Positions 34,804-44,212 of a DNA stretch of 64,000 nucleotides are shown here, one piece after another; the stretch's first letter is position 1, and each line of letters begins with the position of its first letter. The stretch comes from Trinickia violacea. Lineage in GTDB: Bacteria > Pseudomonadota > Gammaproteobacteria > Burkholderiales > Burkholderiaceae. Where the stretch lies: contig NZ_CP040077.1 of NCBI RefSeq assembly GCF_005280735.1, positions 2,170,001 through 2,234,000 of the forward strand, written 5' to 3'. Both the position numbers and the translations under genes were made by a program. The notes beneath the pieces are model-generated. The model was given only the letters and a program-made list of their open reading frames with translations, ran no database searches and was not told where the DNA came from.

Positions 34804-35703
34804 ATGAACCGAATCATTGCGCTCGTCGTGGTTGTCGTGGCCGTCCTGTTTGCAGGGTCGTCGATGATTTATGTCGTCGATCAGCAGCAAATGGCCGTCG
34901 TTTCATCGCATGGCGGGGAGAACCCGCTGGTCGAAGGTCCGGGGCTGCACTTCAAGCTGCCTTCACCGCTGCAGACGGCGGTGCTCGTGGATACGCGCAT
35001 CCAGACGCTCAATTCGCCCGATGCCGACCGTTACGCGACGTCCGACAAAATCGATCTTCTCGTGAACCCGGTGCTCAAATTCCGTGTTTCCGATCCGCTG
35101 AAACTGTTCGTCGAAACGAAGGGCGATCCGCAAAGCGTGTCCGAGCAGCTCGTCACGCGATTGCGCGGCGCGCTTGGCGATGCGTTCGCGAAATACGCGC
35201 TTGCCGATGCGCTCGGAAAGCAGCAGGCGATCGCCGGCGAGGCACGCGAGGCGATGCAGAAGCAGGCGAGCCCGCTCGGCATCGATATCGTCGACATCGA
35301 ACTGACGCGTGTCGATTTTCCGGCTGCGATGGCGGACACCGTCTATAAGCGAATGATTGCCGCGCGCCAACAGGCGGCGGATCAGGAGCGCGCGCAGGGC
35401 GCGGCGGAAGCCGAGCAGATCAAGGCCGACGCCGAGCGCAAGCAGCAAGCGGTGCTGGCCGATGCGTACAAGCAAGCTCAGTCGATCAAGGGCGAGGGCG
35501 ACGGCAAGGCTGCGGTGATCGCCGCGGATGCGTTCAGCCGCGATCCGCAGTTCTATCAGTTCTACCAAAGCCTGCAGGCGTACCGGAGCATTTTCAAGCC
35601 GAACGACGTGATCGTCGTCGATCCGGACAGCGACTTCTTCCGCTTCATGCGCAGCCCCGACGGCAGTGCTCCCGCGCCCGCAACGGCCTCACGCAAACAC
35701 TGA
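34804..35703 (+). CDS. hflC: FtsH protease modulator HflC
   Basis: 299 residues. An N-terminal membrane anchor (IIALVVVVVAVLFAGSSMIY) is followed by an SPFH domain (VDQQQMAVVSSHGGENPLVEG split across the first strand), a coiled coil rich in Ala, Glu, Gln and Lys, and the VIVVDPDSDFFRFM tail typical of HflC. It is the partner of HflK in the FtsH-modulating cage. It lies 13 nt after hflK with a perfect AAGGAG ribosome site, so the two are translated together in similar amounts. An in-frame extension into hflK is rejected. Confidence 0.96.
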   Translation: MNRIIALVVVVVAVLFAGSSMIYVVDQQQMAVVSSHGGENPLVEGPGLHFKLPSPLQTAVLVDTRIQTLNSPDADRYATSDKIDLLVNPVLKFRVSDPLKLFVETKGDPQSVSEQLVTRLRGALGDAFAKYALADALGKQQAIAGEAREAMQKQASPLGIDIVDIELTRVDFPAAMADTVYKRMIAARQQAADQERAQGAAEAEQIKADAERKQQAVLADAYKQAQSIKGEGDGKAAVIAADAFSRDPQFYQFYQSLQAYRSIFKPNDVIVVDPDSDFFRFMRSPDGSAPAPATASRKH

Positions 35704-35743
35704 TTCAGGAGCGCCGCACACGTGTTGCGGCGCTGGCATTCGA

Positions 35744-35935
35744 ATGAATATGGCCGGCTCGTTACTGCTTGCGATCGCACTGATGCTCATCATCGAGGGC
35801 ATGTTTCCCTTCGTGTTTCCCACCGCGTGGCGGGAGACGTTTCGTAGAATAGCGGATCGGCCGATCAACCACATCCGGATCGGCGGGCTGATCATCATGG
35901 CGCTCGGGCTGTTGCTGCTGCTCGCGGCGACCTGA
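35744..35935 (+). CDS. DUF2065 (YjeT-like) small membrane protein
   Basis: 63 residues with two membrane helices, MAGSLLLAIALMLIIEGMF and IGGLIIMALGLLLLLAAT, joined by a short basic loop with FPTAWRETFRRIADRP. This is DUF2065; in enterobacteria the homologue YjeT lies next to hflC and purA just as here, but no function is established. Start at 35744 (MNMAG) or 35750 (MAG). The gap of 40 nt from hflC contains no terminator. Confidence 0.9.
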   Translation: MNMAGSLLLAIALMLIIEGMFPFVFPTAWRETFRRIADRPINHIRIGGLIIMALGLLLLLAAT

Positions 35936-36161
35936 GCGCTTCGGCGCCGCGCACGACCTGCGCAGCGCCATCGCGCCGGCGTGGGGGTGCCATCACACGC
36001 GACCCACGCTTTGCGCCGAATTTGGCCCCTTTGGGTTTGGACCGCCTCTGGCGGCCCCGTCTTGGGCGGGCGCGTTTTGCCGCCTGATCGGCGGTTTCAT
36101 CGAATCTTCATATCGTGGCATGCGCTGGCATGCCGCTCATTTACGCCGTAGGACTGTACCG

Positions 36162-37310
36162 ATGTCGACCTGGTTGCTTCCTGAAAATATCGCCGACGTG
36201 CTTCCGTCGGAGGCGCGCAAGATCGAGGAGTTGCGACGCGCGTTGCTCGATCGCTTTCGAGCCTACGGCTACGAAATGGTGATGCCGCCGTTGCTCGAAT
36301 ACCTGGAGTCGCTTCTGACGAGCGGCGGCAGCGACCTGAGCCTGCGCACATTCAAGCTCGTCGATCAACTGTCGGGCCGCACGCTCGGACTGCGCGCGGA
36401 TACGACGCCGCAAGTGGCGCGTATCGACGCGCACCTGCTCAACCGCCAAGGCGTGACGCGTCTGTGCTACGCGGGCAACGTGCTGCATACGCGTCCGCGC
36501 GGTCTGCACGCCACGCGCGAACAGATTCAGGTCGGCGCGGAAATCTATGGTCATGCGGGACTCGAAGCGGACCTCGAAATTCAGCAGTTGATGCTCGACG
36601 TGCTGCGGCTGACGGGTCTCACGACGATTCGACTCGACTTGTGCCACGCGGGCGTGTTGTCCGCGATCTTTGCTCAGGACCCGGCCGCCGCCGCCGCGGG
36701 TGAAGCGCTTTACGAGGCGCTCGCAGCGAAAGACGTCGCACGCCTGGACGAGTTGACGCAAGGGTTGAGCGACGTGGCGCGCGACGCGCTGCGCGCGCTG
36801 CCCGCGCTATACGGCGACGCGTCGGTGCTCGCGCTCGCGCGGCAGCGCTTGCCGAATCTGCCGGAGATCGCGAACGCACTCGACGATCTCGAGTTTTTGG
36901 CCGCACAGGTGGAGAGCGCCGAGGTCACGATCGATCTGGCCGATTTGCGTGGCTATGCGTATCACAGCGGCGTGATGTTTTCGGCCTATGTCGATGGCGT
37001 GCCGAACGCGGTCGCGCGCGGCGGCCGTTATGACCACGTCGGGCAAGCGTACGGCCGCGCGCGTCCTGCGACGGGCTTTTCGCTCGACCTGCGCGAAGTC
37101 GCGCGCATTTCGCCGATCGAGGCACGCAGCAGCGCGATCCTCGCGCCCTGGAAGCACGACGAAGCGCTGCGCGCGAGTGTCGCATTGCTGCGCGACGCGG
37201 GCGAAGTCGTCATCCAGGCGCTGCCCGGTCACGATCACGCATTGGATGAATTCGCCTGCGACCGTGTGCTCGTCGAGCGCAACGGCGTGTGGGTCGTCGA
37301 GGCCCGCTAG
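36162..37310 (+). CDS. hisZ: ATP phosphoribosyltransferase regulatory subunit HisZ
   Basis: 382 residues from ATG at 36162 (MSTWLLPENIADVLP). It is a paralogue of the catalytic core of histidyl-tRNA synthetase: LRADTTPQVARIDAH and VARGGRYDHVGQAYG correspond to motif 2 and histidine-B regions, but there is no anticodon domain. HisZ joins the short form of HisG to make an active, histidine-inhibited enzyme for the first step of histidine synthesis. Its presence implies a short hisG elsewhere in the genome. Followed by a strong hairpin and then purA. Confidence 0.96.
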   Translation: MSTWLLPENIADVLPSEARKIEELRRALLDRFRAYGYEMVMPPLLEYLESLLTSGGSDLSLRTFKLVDQLSGRTLGLRADTTPQVARIDAHLLNRQGVTRLCYAGNVLHTRPRGLHATREQIQVGAEIYGHAGLEADLEIQQLMLDVLRLTGLTTIRLDLCHAGVLSAIFAQDPAAAAAGEALYEALAAKDVARLDELTQGLSDVARDALRALPALYGDASVLALARQRLPNLPEIANALDDLEFLAAQVESAEVTIDLADLRGYAYHSGVMFSAYVDGVPNAVARGGRYDHVGQAYGRARPATGFSLDLREVARISPIEARSSAILAPWKHDEALRASVALLRDAGEVVIQALPGHDHALDEFACDRVLVERNGVWVVEAR

Positions 37311-37343
37311 CCGCGCGTAGGAAGCCGCGAGAGGCGAGCGGCA

Positions 37344-37376
37344 GCGGGGATGTGCCGTCCTCGGCACCATCCCCGC
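37344..37376 (+). promoter_or_regulatory. Strong hairpin without U-tract between hisZ and purA
   Basis: GCGGGGATG (37344-37352) and CATCCCCGC (37368-37376) pair, continued by TGCCG/CGGCA with a single bulged C and a TCCT loop. No T-run follows. It lies 34 nt after hisZ and 103 nt before purA. Confidence 0.55.
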
Positions 37377-37478
37377 AGGCGTCGCGAAAATGACCCATAT
37401 CGTTGAGCCGAAACGGAAAAACTCGGAACCTTCAGCGAACATGGGTAGAATACGTTTTTAACCAGCTAACGAATCAAC

Positions 37479-38825
37479 ATGTCTGCCAGCGCTGTGAATG
37501 TGACCCCCGGCCGCAACGTCGTCGTCGTGGGAACTCAATGGGGTGATGAGGGCAAGGGCAAGATCGTAGACTGGCTGACGGACCACGCTCAGGGCGTCGT
37601 GCGTTTCCAGGGCGGTCACAACGCCGGTCACACGCTCATCATCGGCGGCAAGAAAACCATCTTGCGCCTCATTCCTTCGGGCATCATGCGTGCGGGCGTT
37701 GCCTGCTACATCGGCAACGGCGTCGTGCTGTCGCCCGAGGCGCTCTTCAAGGAAATCGGCGAGCTCGAAGCCGCTGGTCTCGACGTTCAAAAGCGTCTGT
37801 TCATTTCCGAAGCGACCACGCTGATCCTCCCGTATCACATCGCGATCGATCAGGCGCGCGAAGCCCGTCGCGGCGCCGGCAAGATCGGCACGACCGGCCG
37901 CGGCATCGGTCCGGCGTACGAGGACAAGGTCGGCCGCCGCGCGTTGCGCGTGCAGGATCTGTTCGAGCCGGAGGCATTCGCCGAGCGTCTGCGCGACAAC
38001 CTCGATTTCCATAACTTCGTGCTGACCCAGTACCTGGGCGCCGCGCCTGTCGATTTTCAGCAGACGCTGGATACGATGCTGAGCTATGCGGATCGCCTCG
38101 CGCCGATGGTCACCGACGTTTCGCGCCGGTTGTACGACGAAAACGCAGCCGGCCGCAATTTCCTGTTCGAAGGCGCGCAAGGCACGCTGCTCGACATCGA
38201 TCACGGCACGTACCCGTTCGTCACGTCGAGCAACTGCGTCGCCGGTGCGGCGGCTGCAGGCGCAGGCGTCGGTCCGCAGAAGCTCAACTACATCCTCGGC
38301 ATCACGAAGGCGTACTGCACGCGCGTGGGCGCGGGTCCGTTCCCGAGCGAGCTGTACGACAACGACAACCCGGCCCGTCAGGACCAGATCGGCGTGACGC
38401 TCGCGAACGTTGGCAAGGAATTCGGCTCGGTCACGGGCCGTCCGCGCCGCACCGGCTGGCTCGATGCCGCCGCGCTGCGCCGCTCGATTCAGATCAACGG
38501 CGTGTCGGGCCTCTGCATTACGAAGCTCGACGTGCTCGACGGCCTCGACGAAGTCAGGCTGTGCGTCGGCTACAAGATCGACGGCAAGGACGCCGACATC
38601 CTCCCGCGCGGCGCATCCGAAGTCGCGCGCTGCGAGCCGGTGTACGAGACGTTCGGCGGCTGGAAGGAAAGCACGATCGGCATCACGCAATGGGACAGGC
38701 TGCCCGCGAACGCGCAAGCTTATCTGACGCGCGTGCAGGAAGTGGCGGGCGTGCCGATCGACATGGTGTCGACCGGCCCGGATCGTGACGAGACGATTCT
38801 GCTTCGCCATCCGTTCAAGGTTTAA
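37479..38825 (+). CDS. purA: Adenylosuccinate synthetase
   Basis: 448 residues. The P-loop GTQWGDEGKGKIVDWL is near residue 20. Further conserved stretches are FQGGHNAGHTLI, GTTGRGIGPAYEDK, FEGAQGTLLDIDHGTYPFVT and VTGRPRRTGWLD. It joins IMP and aspartate using GTP, the first committed step to AMP. TAGAAT at 37446-37451 is a plausible -10, 27 nt before the start. The next gene starts 2 nt after its stop, so it is co-expressed with a phosphoribosyltransferase. Confidence 0.98.
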   Translation: MSASAVNVTPGRNVVVVGTQWGDEGKGKIVDWLTDHAQGVVRFQGGHNAGHTLIIGGKKTILRLIPSGIMRAGVACYIGNGVVLSPEALFKEIGELEAAGLDVQKRLFISEATTLILPYHIAIDQAREARRGAGKIGTTGRGIGPAYEDKVGRRALRVQDLFEPEAFAERLRDNLDFHNFVLTQYLGAAPVDFQQTLDTMLSYADRLAPMVTDVSRRLYDENAAGRNFLFEGAQGTLLDIDHGTYPFVTSSNCVAGAAAAGAGVGPQKLNYILGITKAYCTRVGAGPFPSELYDNDNPARQDQIGVTLANVGKEFGSVTGRPRRTGWLDAAALRRSIQINGVSGLCITKLDVLDGLDEVRLCVGYKIDGKDADILPRGASEVARCEPVYETFGGWKESTIGITQWDRLPANAQAYLTRVQEVAGVPIDMVSTGPDRDETILLRHPFKV

Positions 38826-38827
38826 CG

Positions 38828-39415
38828 ATGACGCAGAGCATGACCATGATCGCGATGACGGATCCGCGCAACGACGACAAGAACCTCTGGGTCGGCTGGG
38901 ACGAGTATCACCGGCTGATCGAGTTGCTCGCCCTGGCCGTGCACGAATCCGGCTGGAAGTTCGACAAGATCCTGTGTCTCGCGCGCGGCGGGCTTCGCGT
39001 TGGCGACCAGCTGTCGCGTATCTACGACCTGCCGCTTGCGATCCTCGCGACGAGTTCCTATCGCGAAGCCGCCGGCACGGAGCAGGGCGACCTCGATATC
39101 GCCCAATACATCACGATGACGCGCGGCGAGCTGTCGGGCAACGTGCTGCTCGTGGACGACCTCGTCGATTCGGGCGTGACGCTGTCGCGCGTGCAGCAGC
39201 ATTTGAAGGACCGCTATCCGGCGATTACCGCCGTGCGTTCCGCGGTGCTTTGGTACAAGGGCTGCTCGAAGGTCAAGCCCGACTACCACGTGCAATTCCT
39301 GCCGACGAACCCATGGATTCACCAGCCGTTCGAGGAATGGGATACGGTGCGTCCGCACAATCTCGGTGCATGGATCAAGCGCGGCCTGGCACGAAATTCG
39401 ACGCCGAACGAGTGA
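38828..39415 (+). CDS. Purine-type phosphoribosyltransferase (Gpt-like)
   Basis: 195 residues. The PRPP-binding motif is NVLLVDDLVDSGVTL. The CLARGGLRVGDQLSR segment and the W-rich C-terminal part (NPWIHQPFEEWDT) are typical of xanthine/guanine/hypoxanthine phosphoribosyltransferases. It converts a free purine base and PRPP into the nucleoside monophosphate. The 2-nt gap after purA supports a role in purine salvage. The base preference cannot be read. Several Met codons near the N-terminus leave the start slightly uncertain. Confidence 0.88.
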   Translation: MTQSMTMIAMTDPRNDDKNLWVGWDEYHRLIELLALAVHESGWKFDKILCLARGGLRVGDQLSRIYDLPLAILATSSYREAAGTEQGDLDIAQYITMTRGELSGNVLLVDDLVDSGVTLSRVQQHLKDRYPAITAVRSAVLWYKGCSKVKPDYHVQFLPTNPWIHQPFEEWDTVRPHNLGAWIKRGLARNSTPNE

Positions 39416-39460
39416 CCTTTCGCATGGCCCAGCCGTGCGGTCGTTGGTGTCAAGATAATC

Positions 39461-39489
39461 AAGCGGAGTCTCACGACTCCGCTTTTTTT
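39461..39489 (+). terminator. Intrinsic terminator after the purA operon
   Basis: AAGCGGAGTC (39461-39470) and GACTCCGCTT (39475-39484) form a perfect 10-bp stem with a TCAC loop, followed by a T-run. Confidence 0.92.
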
Positions 39490-39693
39490 ATGTGCAAGTG
39501 CTTTCGCCAGACCGTTAACCGCGGTTATGCTGCAATGCGCAAAACTTACCTGACTCCGACGCGCTGCGATGCTAAACTTCGGCGGCTGCCGCTCGTAGCG
39601 TATGCACAACACGCACTGCGGCACGTCTGCGTGCCCCGCTAGAATTGCGCTCGTTTCTTCAGCCCAATCCGAGAACGGATTTACCCCGCGTTT

Positions 39694-41586
39694 ATGACAG
39701 ACAACAACCAGGCACATACGCATAAGCAGCCTTTGCATTCACTTGCCATTGCGGCGATCGGCGTGGTTTTCGGCGATATCGGAACCAGTCCTCTTTATTC
39801 GTTGAAGGAAGCATTCAGCCCGGCGCACGGAATTGCGCTCACGAATAACTCGATTCTCGGCGTGATTTCGCTGCTGTTTTGGGCGATCGTGATCGTGGTC
39901 GGGATCAAATATGTGCTTTTCGTGATGCGCGCCGACAATAACGGTGAAGGCGGCGTGCTCGCGTTAATGGCGCTTTCGCTGCGTTCCTTCGATACGAAAA
40001 GCAAGGCGGCTGCGACATTAATGGCGCTGGGGATCTTCGGTTCCTGCATGTTTTATGGCGACGCGGTCATCACGCCGGCGATTTCGGTGATATCGGCTGT
40101 CGAGGGGTTGGAGATTGCGACGCCGCAGCTATCGCATCTCGTCCTGCCCATTACGATCGTCATTCTGATCGCGCTGTTCTGGATTCAACGGCATGGCACG
40201 GCGCTCGTGGGCAAGCTGTTCGGGCCGATCATGATTCTCTGGTTCATCACGATCGGTCTTCTGGGTCTTTATCACATCATCCGCGCGCCGGGCGTCATTG
40301 CCGCGCTCAATCCTTATTACGCAGCGTCGTTCATGTCGGCGCACGTGCTGCAGGCCTACGTCGTGCTCGGTTCGGTCGTGCTGGTGCTGACCGGCGCCGA
40401 AGCGCTCTACGCGGATATGGGCCACTTCGGCGCCAAGCCGATCCGGATGGCCTGGTATGTGCTCGTGATGCCGTCGCTCGTGCTGAATTACTTCGGCCAG
40501 GGCGCATTGCTGATGCAGGACCCGAAGGCGATCGAAAATCCGTTCTTCCTGCTCGCGCCCGACTGGGCGCTGCTGCCGCTCGTCGTGCTGTCGACGGTGG
40601 CAACCGTCATCGCATCGCAGGCCGTGATTTCGGGCGCGTATTCGCTGACCGCGCAAGCGATCCAGCTCGGCTACGTGCCGCGGATGAAGGTGCTGCACAC
40701 GTCGGAGTTGGCGATCGGCCAAATCTACGTGCCGGTCGTGAACTGGATGCTGCTCTTCATCATCTTGTGCATCGTGATCGGCTTCAAGAGCTCCGACAAT
40801 CTCGCCGCGGCGTACGGCATTGCGGTGACGGCCACGATGGTCATCACGACGATCCTCCTGTGCGTCTCGATGGTGAAGGTTTGGAAGTGGAACAAGGCGC
40901 TGGTGGCCCTCATCATCGGCGCTTTCATGATCGTCGACGTCGGCTTTTTCGGCGCGAATCTGCTGAAGGTCGAGGAGGGTGGCTGGCTGCCGCTCGGCAT
41001 CGGCGCGGTGCTGTTCTTCCTTTTGATGACCTGGCACAAGGGGCGCATGATCGTGAAGGAACGCACGGCTGCCGACGGCATTCCGCTTGCGCCGTTCCTA
41101 CAAGGCTTGCTCGCGCATCCGCCGCATCGCGTCTCGGGTACCGCGATCTATTTGACGGGCAGCGATACGCTCGTGCCGGTGAGTCTCCTGCACAACCTGA
41201 AGCACAACAAAGTGCTGCATGAGCGAACCATTTTCCTGACTTTCGTCACGCGCGATATTCCGTATGTGAATGACGAAGACCGCGTGACGGTGCGTGATGT
41301 CGGCGGCGGGCTCTATGTCGTGAGGGCGGCATACGGCTTCAACGAAACGCCGGACGTCAAGGCGACGCTGCTCGAAGTCGGCCGCATGTACGACTTGACC
41401 TTCGAGCTGATGGATACGTCGTTCTTCCTCGCGCGTGAAACGGTCGTGCCGACGCAGTTGCCCGGTATGTCGGTGTGGCGCGAGCGCGTGTTCGCATGGA
41501 TGCATCAGAATGCCGCGAAACCGACTGACTTCTTCGCGATTCCGGCGAATCGCGTGGTCGAACTCGGGACGAAGATCGAGATTTGA
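39694..41586 (+). CDS. kup: Low-affinity potassium transporter Kup
   Basis: 630 residues with about 12 membrane helices in the first 440, starting near LAIAAIGVVFGDIGTSPLYS, the family signature. A cytoplasmic C-terminal domain follows. Other conserved stretches are ADNNGEGGVLALMAL and GALLMQDPKAIENPFF. Kup takes up K+ with protons. The gene is monocistronic: a TAGAAT (39640-39645) precedes it by about 50 nt and a strong two-way terminator follows. Confidence 0.96.
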   Translation: MTDNNQAHTHKQPLHSLAIAAIGVVFGDIGTSPLYSLKEAFSPAHGIALTNNSILGVISLLFWAIVIVVGIKYVLFVMRADNNGEGGVLALMALSLRSFDTKSKAAATLMALGIFGSCMFYGDAVITPAISVISAVEGLEIATPQLSHLVLPITIVILIALFWIQRHGTALVGKLFGPIMILWFITIGLLGLYHIIRAPGVIAALNPYYAASFMSAHVLQAYVVLGSVVLVLTGAEALYADMGHFGAKPIRMAWYVLVMPSLVLNYFGQGALLMQDPKAIENPFFLLAPDWALLPLVVLSTVATVIASQAVISGAYSLTAQAIQLGYVPRMKVLHTSELAIGQIYVPVVNWMLLFIILCIVIGFKSSDNLAAAYGIAVTATMVITTILLCVSMVKVWKWNKALVALIIGAFMIVDVGFFGANLLKVEEGGWLPLGIGAVLFFLLMTWHKGRMIVKERTAADGIPLAPFLQGLLAHPPHRVSGTAIYLTGSDTLVPVSLLHNLKHNKVLHERTIFLTFVTRDIPYVNDEDRVTVRDVGGGLYVVRAAYGFNETPDVKATLLEVGRMYDLTFELMDTSFFLARETVVPTQLPGMSVWRERVFAWMHQNAAKPTDFFAIPANRVVELGTKIEI

Positions 41587-41634
41587 TCGTGTTGAGATAG
41601 CACTGCGCAGCGGGAACACTTCCGTTGCGCACGC

Positions 41635-41672
41635 AACAAAAAGCCCACGCTGTGACGCGTGGGCTTTTTGTT
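41635..41672. terminator. Bidirectional terminator between kup and tex
   Basis: A 16-bp perfect stem (AACAAAAAGCCCACGC, 41635-41650, with its complement at 41657-41672) around a 6-nt loop, A-rich on the left and T-rich on the right. It serves the two convergent genes. Confidence 0.93.
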
Positions 41673-41707
41673 GTCAGCTGGCAGGGCGCTGCCAGCCCCT
41701 ACGTTGC

Positions 41708-44059
41708 TTAGCGCTGCTTGAGCTTCGCAAACGCCGCTGCCATTGCGCCGGCCGGTTCCGGATCGCGCGAGCGCTGGGGGCGTGCACCGCCGCCCGGGCG
41801 GCCGCCGCGGTCCTGCTGAGCACCGCTGCCACCGCCGCCGCCACCGCCGCGCGACGGCGAGCCTGCGGCGGCATCGTCGTCGAGGCGCATCGTCAGCGCG
41901 ATGCGCTGACGCTTCACATCGACTTCGAGCACCTTCACCTTCACGACCTGGCCAGCCTTGACGACTTCGTGCGGGTCCTTGATGAACTTGGTCGACATCG
42001 CCGACACGTGCACGAGGCCGTCCTGATGCACGCCGACGTCGACGAACGCGCCGAACGCCGCGACGTTCGTCACGACGCCTTCGAGCACCATGCCCGGGAT
42101 GAGGTCGGAGACCTTTTCGACGCCTTCGCGGAACGTCGCCGTCTTGAACTCGGGGCGCGGGTCGCGGCCGGGCTTCTCGAGTTCGGTCAGGATGTCGCGC
42201 ACGGTCGGCAGACCGAAGCGCTCATCGACGAATTCCGCCGGCGACAAACCGGAGAGCGCGTCGCGATTGCCAAGCACATCGCCGATCTGCTTCTTGATCT
42301 TCGCGAGCATCCGTTCGACGACCGGATACGCCTCGGGGTGAACGGACGAGCGATCGAGCGGGTTCTCGCCCCCGTTGATGCGCAGGAAGCCTGCGGCCTG
42401 CTCGTAAGTCTTGTCGCCAAGACGCGGGACCTTGCGCAGATGGTCGCGTGACGGGAACGGGCCGTTTGCGTCGCGATACTCGACGATGTTGCGCGCGAGG
42501 GTCGAATTCAAGCCGGACACGCGCGCAAGCAAGGCGACGGAAGCCGTGTTCGCATCGACGCCGACTGCGTTCACGCAATCCTCGACGACCGCGTCGAGCG
42601 AGCGCGCGAGTTCGCGCTGGTTCACGTCGTGCTGATACTGGCCGACGCCGATCGCCTTCGGCTCGATCTTCACGAGTTCGGCGAGCGGGTCTTGCAGCCG
42701 GCGCGCGATCGACACCGCGCCGCGCAGCGATACGTCGAGTTCCGGAAACTCCTTGGCAGCGAGTTCGGACGCCGAATAGACCGATGCGCCGGCTTCGGAC
42801 ACGACGATCTTCTGCAGCTTCAGCTCTGGATGGCGAGAGATCAGCTCGCTCGCGAGCTTGTCGGTTTCGCGCGAGGCCGTGCCGTTGCCGATGCTGATGA
42901 GCTCGGCCTGCGTCTGCGCGGCGATGCGCGCGAGCTTCGCGAGCGAGCCGTCCCAATCGCGGCGCGGCTCATGCGGATAGATCGTGTCGGTGGCGAGCAC
43001 CTTGCCGGTGCGGTCGACCACGGCCACTTTCACACCCGTGCGCAGGCCCGGATCAAGCCCGATCACGGCCTTCGGGCCAGCGGGAGCCGCGAGCAGCAGA
43101 TCCTTGAGATTGCGCGCGAACACGCGAATCGCCTCGTGCTCGGCTTCGTCGCGCAATTGCGTGAGCAATTCGTTTTCGAGGTGCGGCTGCACCTTGACGC
43201 GCCAGCACCAGCGGCACACGTCGGAGAGCCATTTGTCGGCGGGACGGTTCTGATTCGCAATGCCGAAATGGCGCGCGATCATGGCTTCGCCCGGATGCGG
43301 CACCTGGGCGTCGAGTTCCTCGCCCAAGCCGAGCTTCACCATCAGCACGCCGGCGTTGCGGCCGCGGAAGAGGGCGAGCGCGCGGTGCGACGGCACGGTC
43401 TTGATGGTCTCCGAGTAGTCGTAGTAGTCGCGGAATTTCTCGCCTTCTTCGCCTTCCTTACCCTCGACGACGGTCGACGACACGACGCCCTGGCTGTGCA
43501 GGTAATCGCGCAGCTTGCCCAGCAGCTCGGCGGTTTCGCCGAATTGCTCGGAAAGGATGTCGCGCGCGCCGTCGAGCGCCGCCTTCACATCGGCGACGCC
43601 CTTTTCGGCGTCCACGTAGGCGGCGGCTTCTGTCTGCGGGTCGAGCAGCGGGTTCGCGAGCAGCGCCTGCGCGAGCGGCTCCAGGCCCGCTTCGCGCGCG
43701 ATCTGCGCGCGCGTGCGGCGCTTCGGCTTATAGGGCAGGTACAGGTCTTCCAGCACCTGCTTGCTGTCGGCGGCTTCGATTGCCGTGCGCAGTTCGTCGG
43801 TGAGCTTGCCTTGTTCCTCGATGCTCGCGAGGATCGAGGCGCGCCGGTCTTCCAGCTCGCGCAGATACAGGAGTCGTTCTTCGAGCTGGCGCAGTTGCGT
43901 GTCGTCGAGATTGCCGGTCACTTCCTTGCGGTAGCGGGCGATGAACGGAACAGTCGCCCCTTCGTCGAGAAGCTGAACCGCCGCCGCGACTTGGCGCGGC
44001 TGGACGGTCAATTCAGTGGCGATGCGCTGTACGATCTTGAGTGCTACGGTATCCGTCAT
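41708..44059 (-). CDS. tex: Tex family S1 RNA-binding transcription accessory protein
   Basis: 783 residues. The N-terminal helical HTH-like region (IVQRIATELTVQPRQVAAAVQLL split), the YqgF-like domain (VIGLDPGLRTGVKVAVVD), the HhH region (VGVDANTASVALLARVSGL split) and the S1 domain (about 645-715, LEGVVTNVAAFGAFVDVGVH) are in the standard order. A Gly/Arg/Gln-rich tail follows. Tex homologues (Bordetella Tex, eukaryotic Spt6) bind nucleic acids and affect transcription of toxin or stress genes. Divergent from the exported coiled-coil protein gene; it shares a terminator with kup. Confidence 0.95.
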   Translation of the reverse strand: MTDTVALKIVQRIATELTVQPRQVAAAVQLLDEGATVPFIARYRKEVTGNLDDTQLRQLEERLLYLRELEDRRASILASIEEQGKLTDELRTAIEAADSKQVLEDLYLPYKPKRRTRAQIAREAGLEPLAQALLANPLLDPQTEAAAYVDAEKGVADVKAALDGARDILSEQFGETAELLGKLRDYLHSQGVVSSTVVEGKEGEEGEKFRDYYDYSETIKTVPSHRALALFRGRNAGVLMVKLGLGEELDAQVPHPGEAMIARHFGIANQNRPADKWLSDVCRWCWRVKVQPHLENELLTQLRDEAEHEAIRVFARNLKDLLLAAPAGPKAVIGLDPGLRTGVKVAVVDRTGKVLATDTIYPHEPRRDWDGSLAKLARIAAQTQAELISIGNGTASRETDKLASELISRHPELKLQKIVVSEAGASVYSASELAAKEFPELDVSLRGAVSIARRLQDPLAELVKIEPKAIGVGQYQHDVNQRELARSLDAVVEDCVNAVGVDANTASVALLARVSGLNSTLARNIVEYRDANGPFPSRDHLRKVPRLGDKTYEQAAGFLRINGGENPLDRSSVHPEAYPVVERMLAKIKKQIGDVLGNRDALSGLSPAEFVDERFGLPTVRDILTELEKPGRDPRPEFKTATFREGVEKVSDLIPGMVLEGVVTNVAAFGAFVDVGVHQDGLVHVSAMSTKFIKDPHEVVKAGQVVKVKVLEVDVKRQRIALTMRLDDDAAAGSPSRGGGGGGGSGAQQDRGGRPGGGARPQRSRDPEPAGAMAAAFAKLKQR

Positions 44060-44199
44060 GTGAAGTACGTCTGCCTGCGAGGCTCAATCGGGGTCCCAAC
44101 CTGGAGATCCGCAGCCGGGGATGGCGCGGGAGGCGGGAGCCAGGGTTGTCGGAGCGGGGCATTTTGCCATAAATGCCCGAGCGCTCAAGCGCGGGGTGT

Positions 44200-44205
44200 T
44201 AGAAT
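44200..44205 (+). promoter_or_regulatory. -10-like TAGAAT immediately before the gene at 44213
   Basis: TAGAAT ends 7 nt before the ATG and no Shine-Dalgarno is present. A small GCGC-TCAA-GCGC hairpin (44181-44192) lies upstream. Confidence 0.4.
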
Positions 44206-44212
44206 TTCGAGC

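Noticed and set aside
42629..44212. Rightward open frame running into the coiled-coil gene at 44213
   Set aside because: It is the antisense of tex, whose protein is clearly conserved; only the part after 44213 has its own signal peptide and domain layout.
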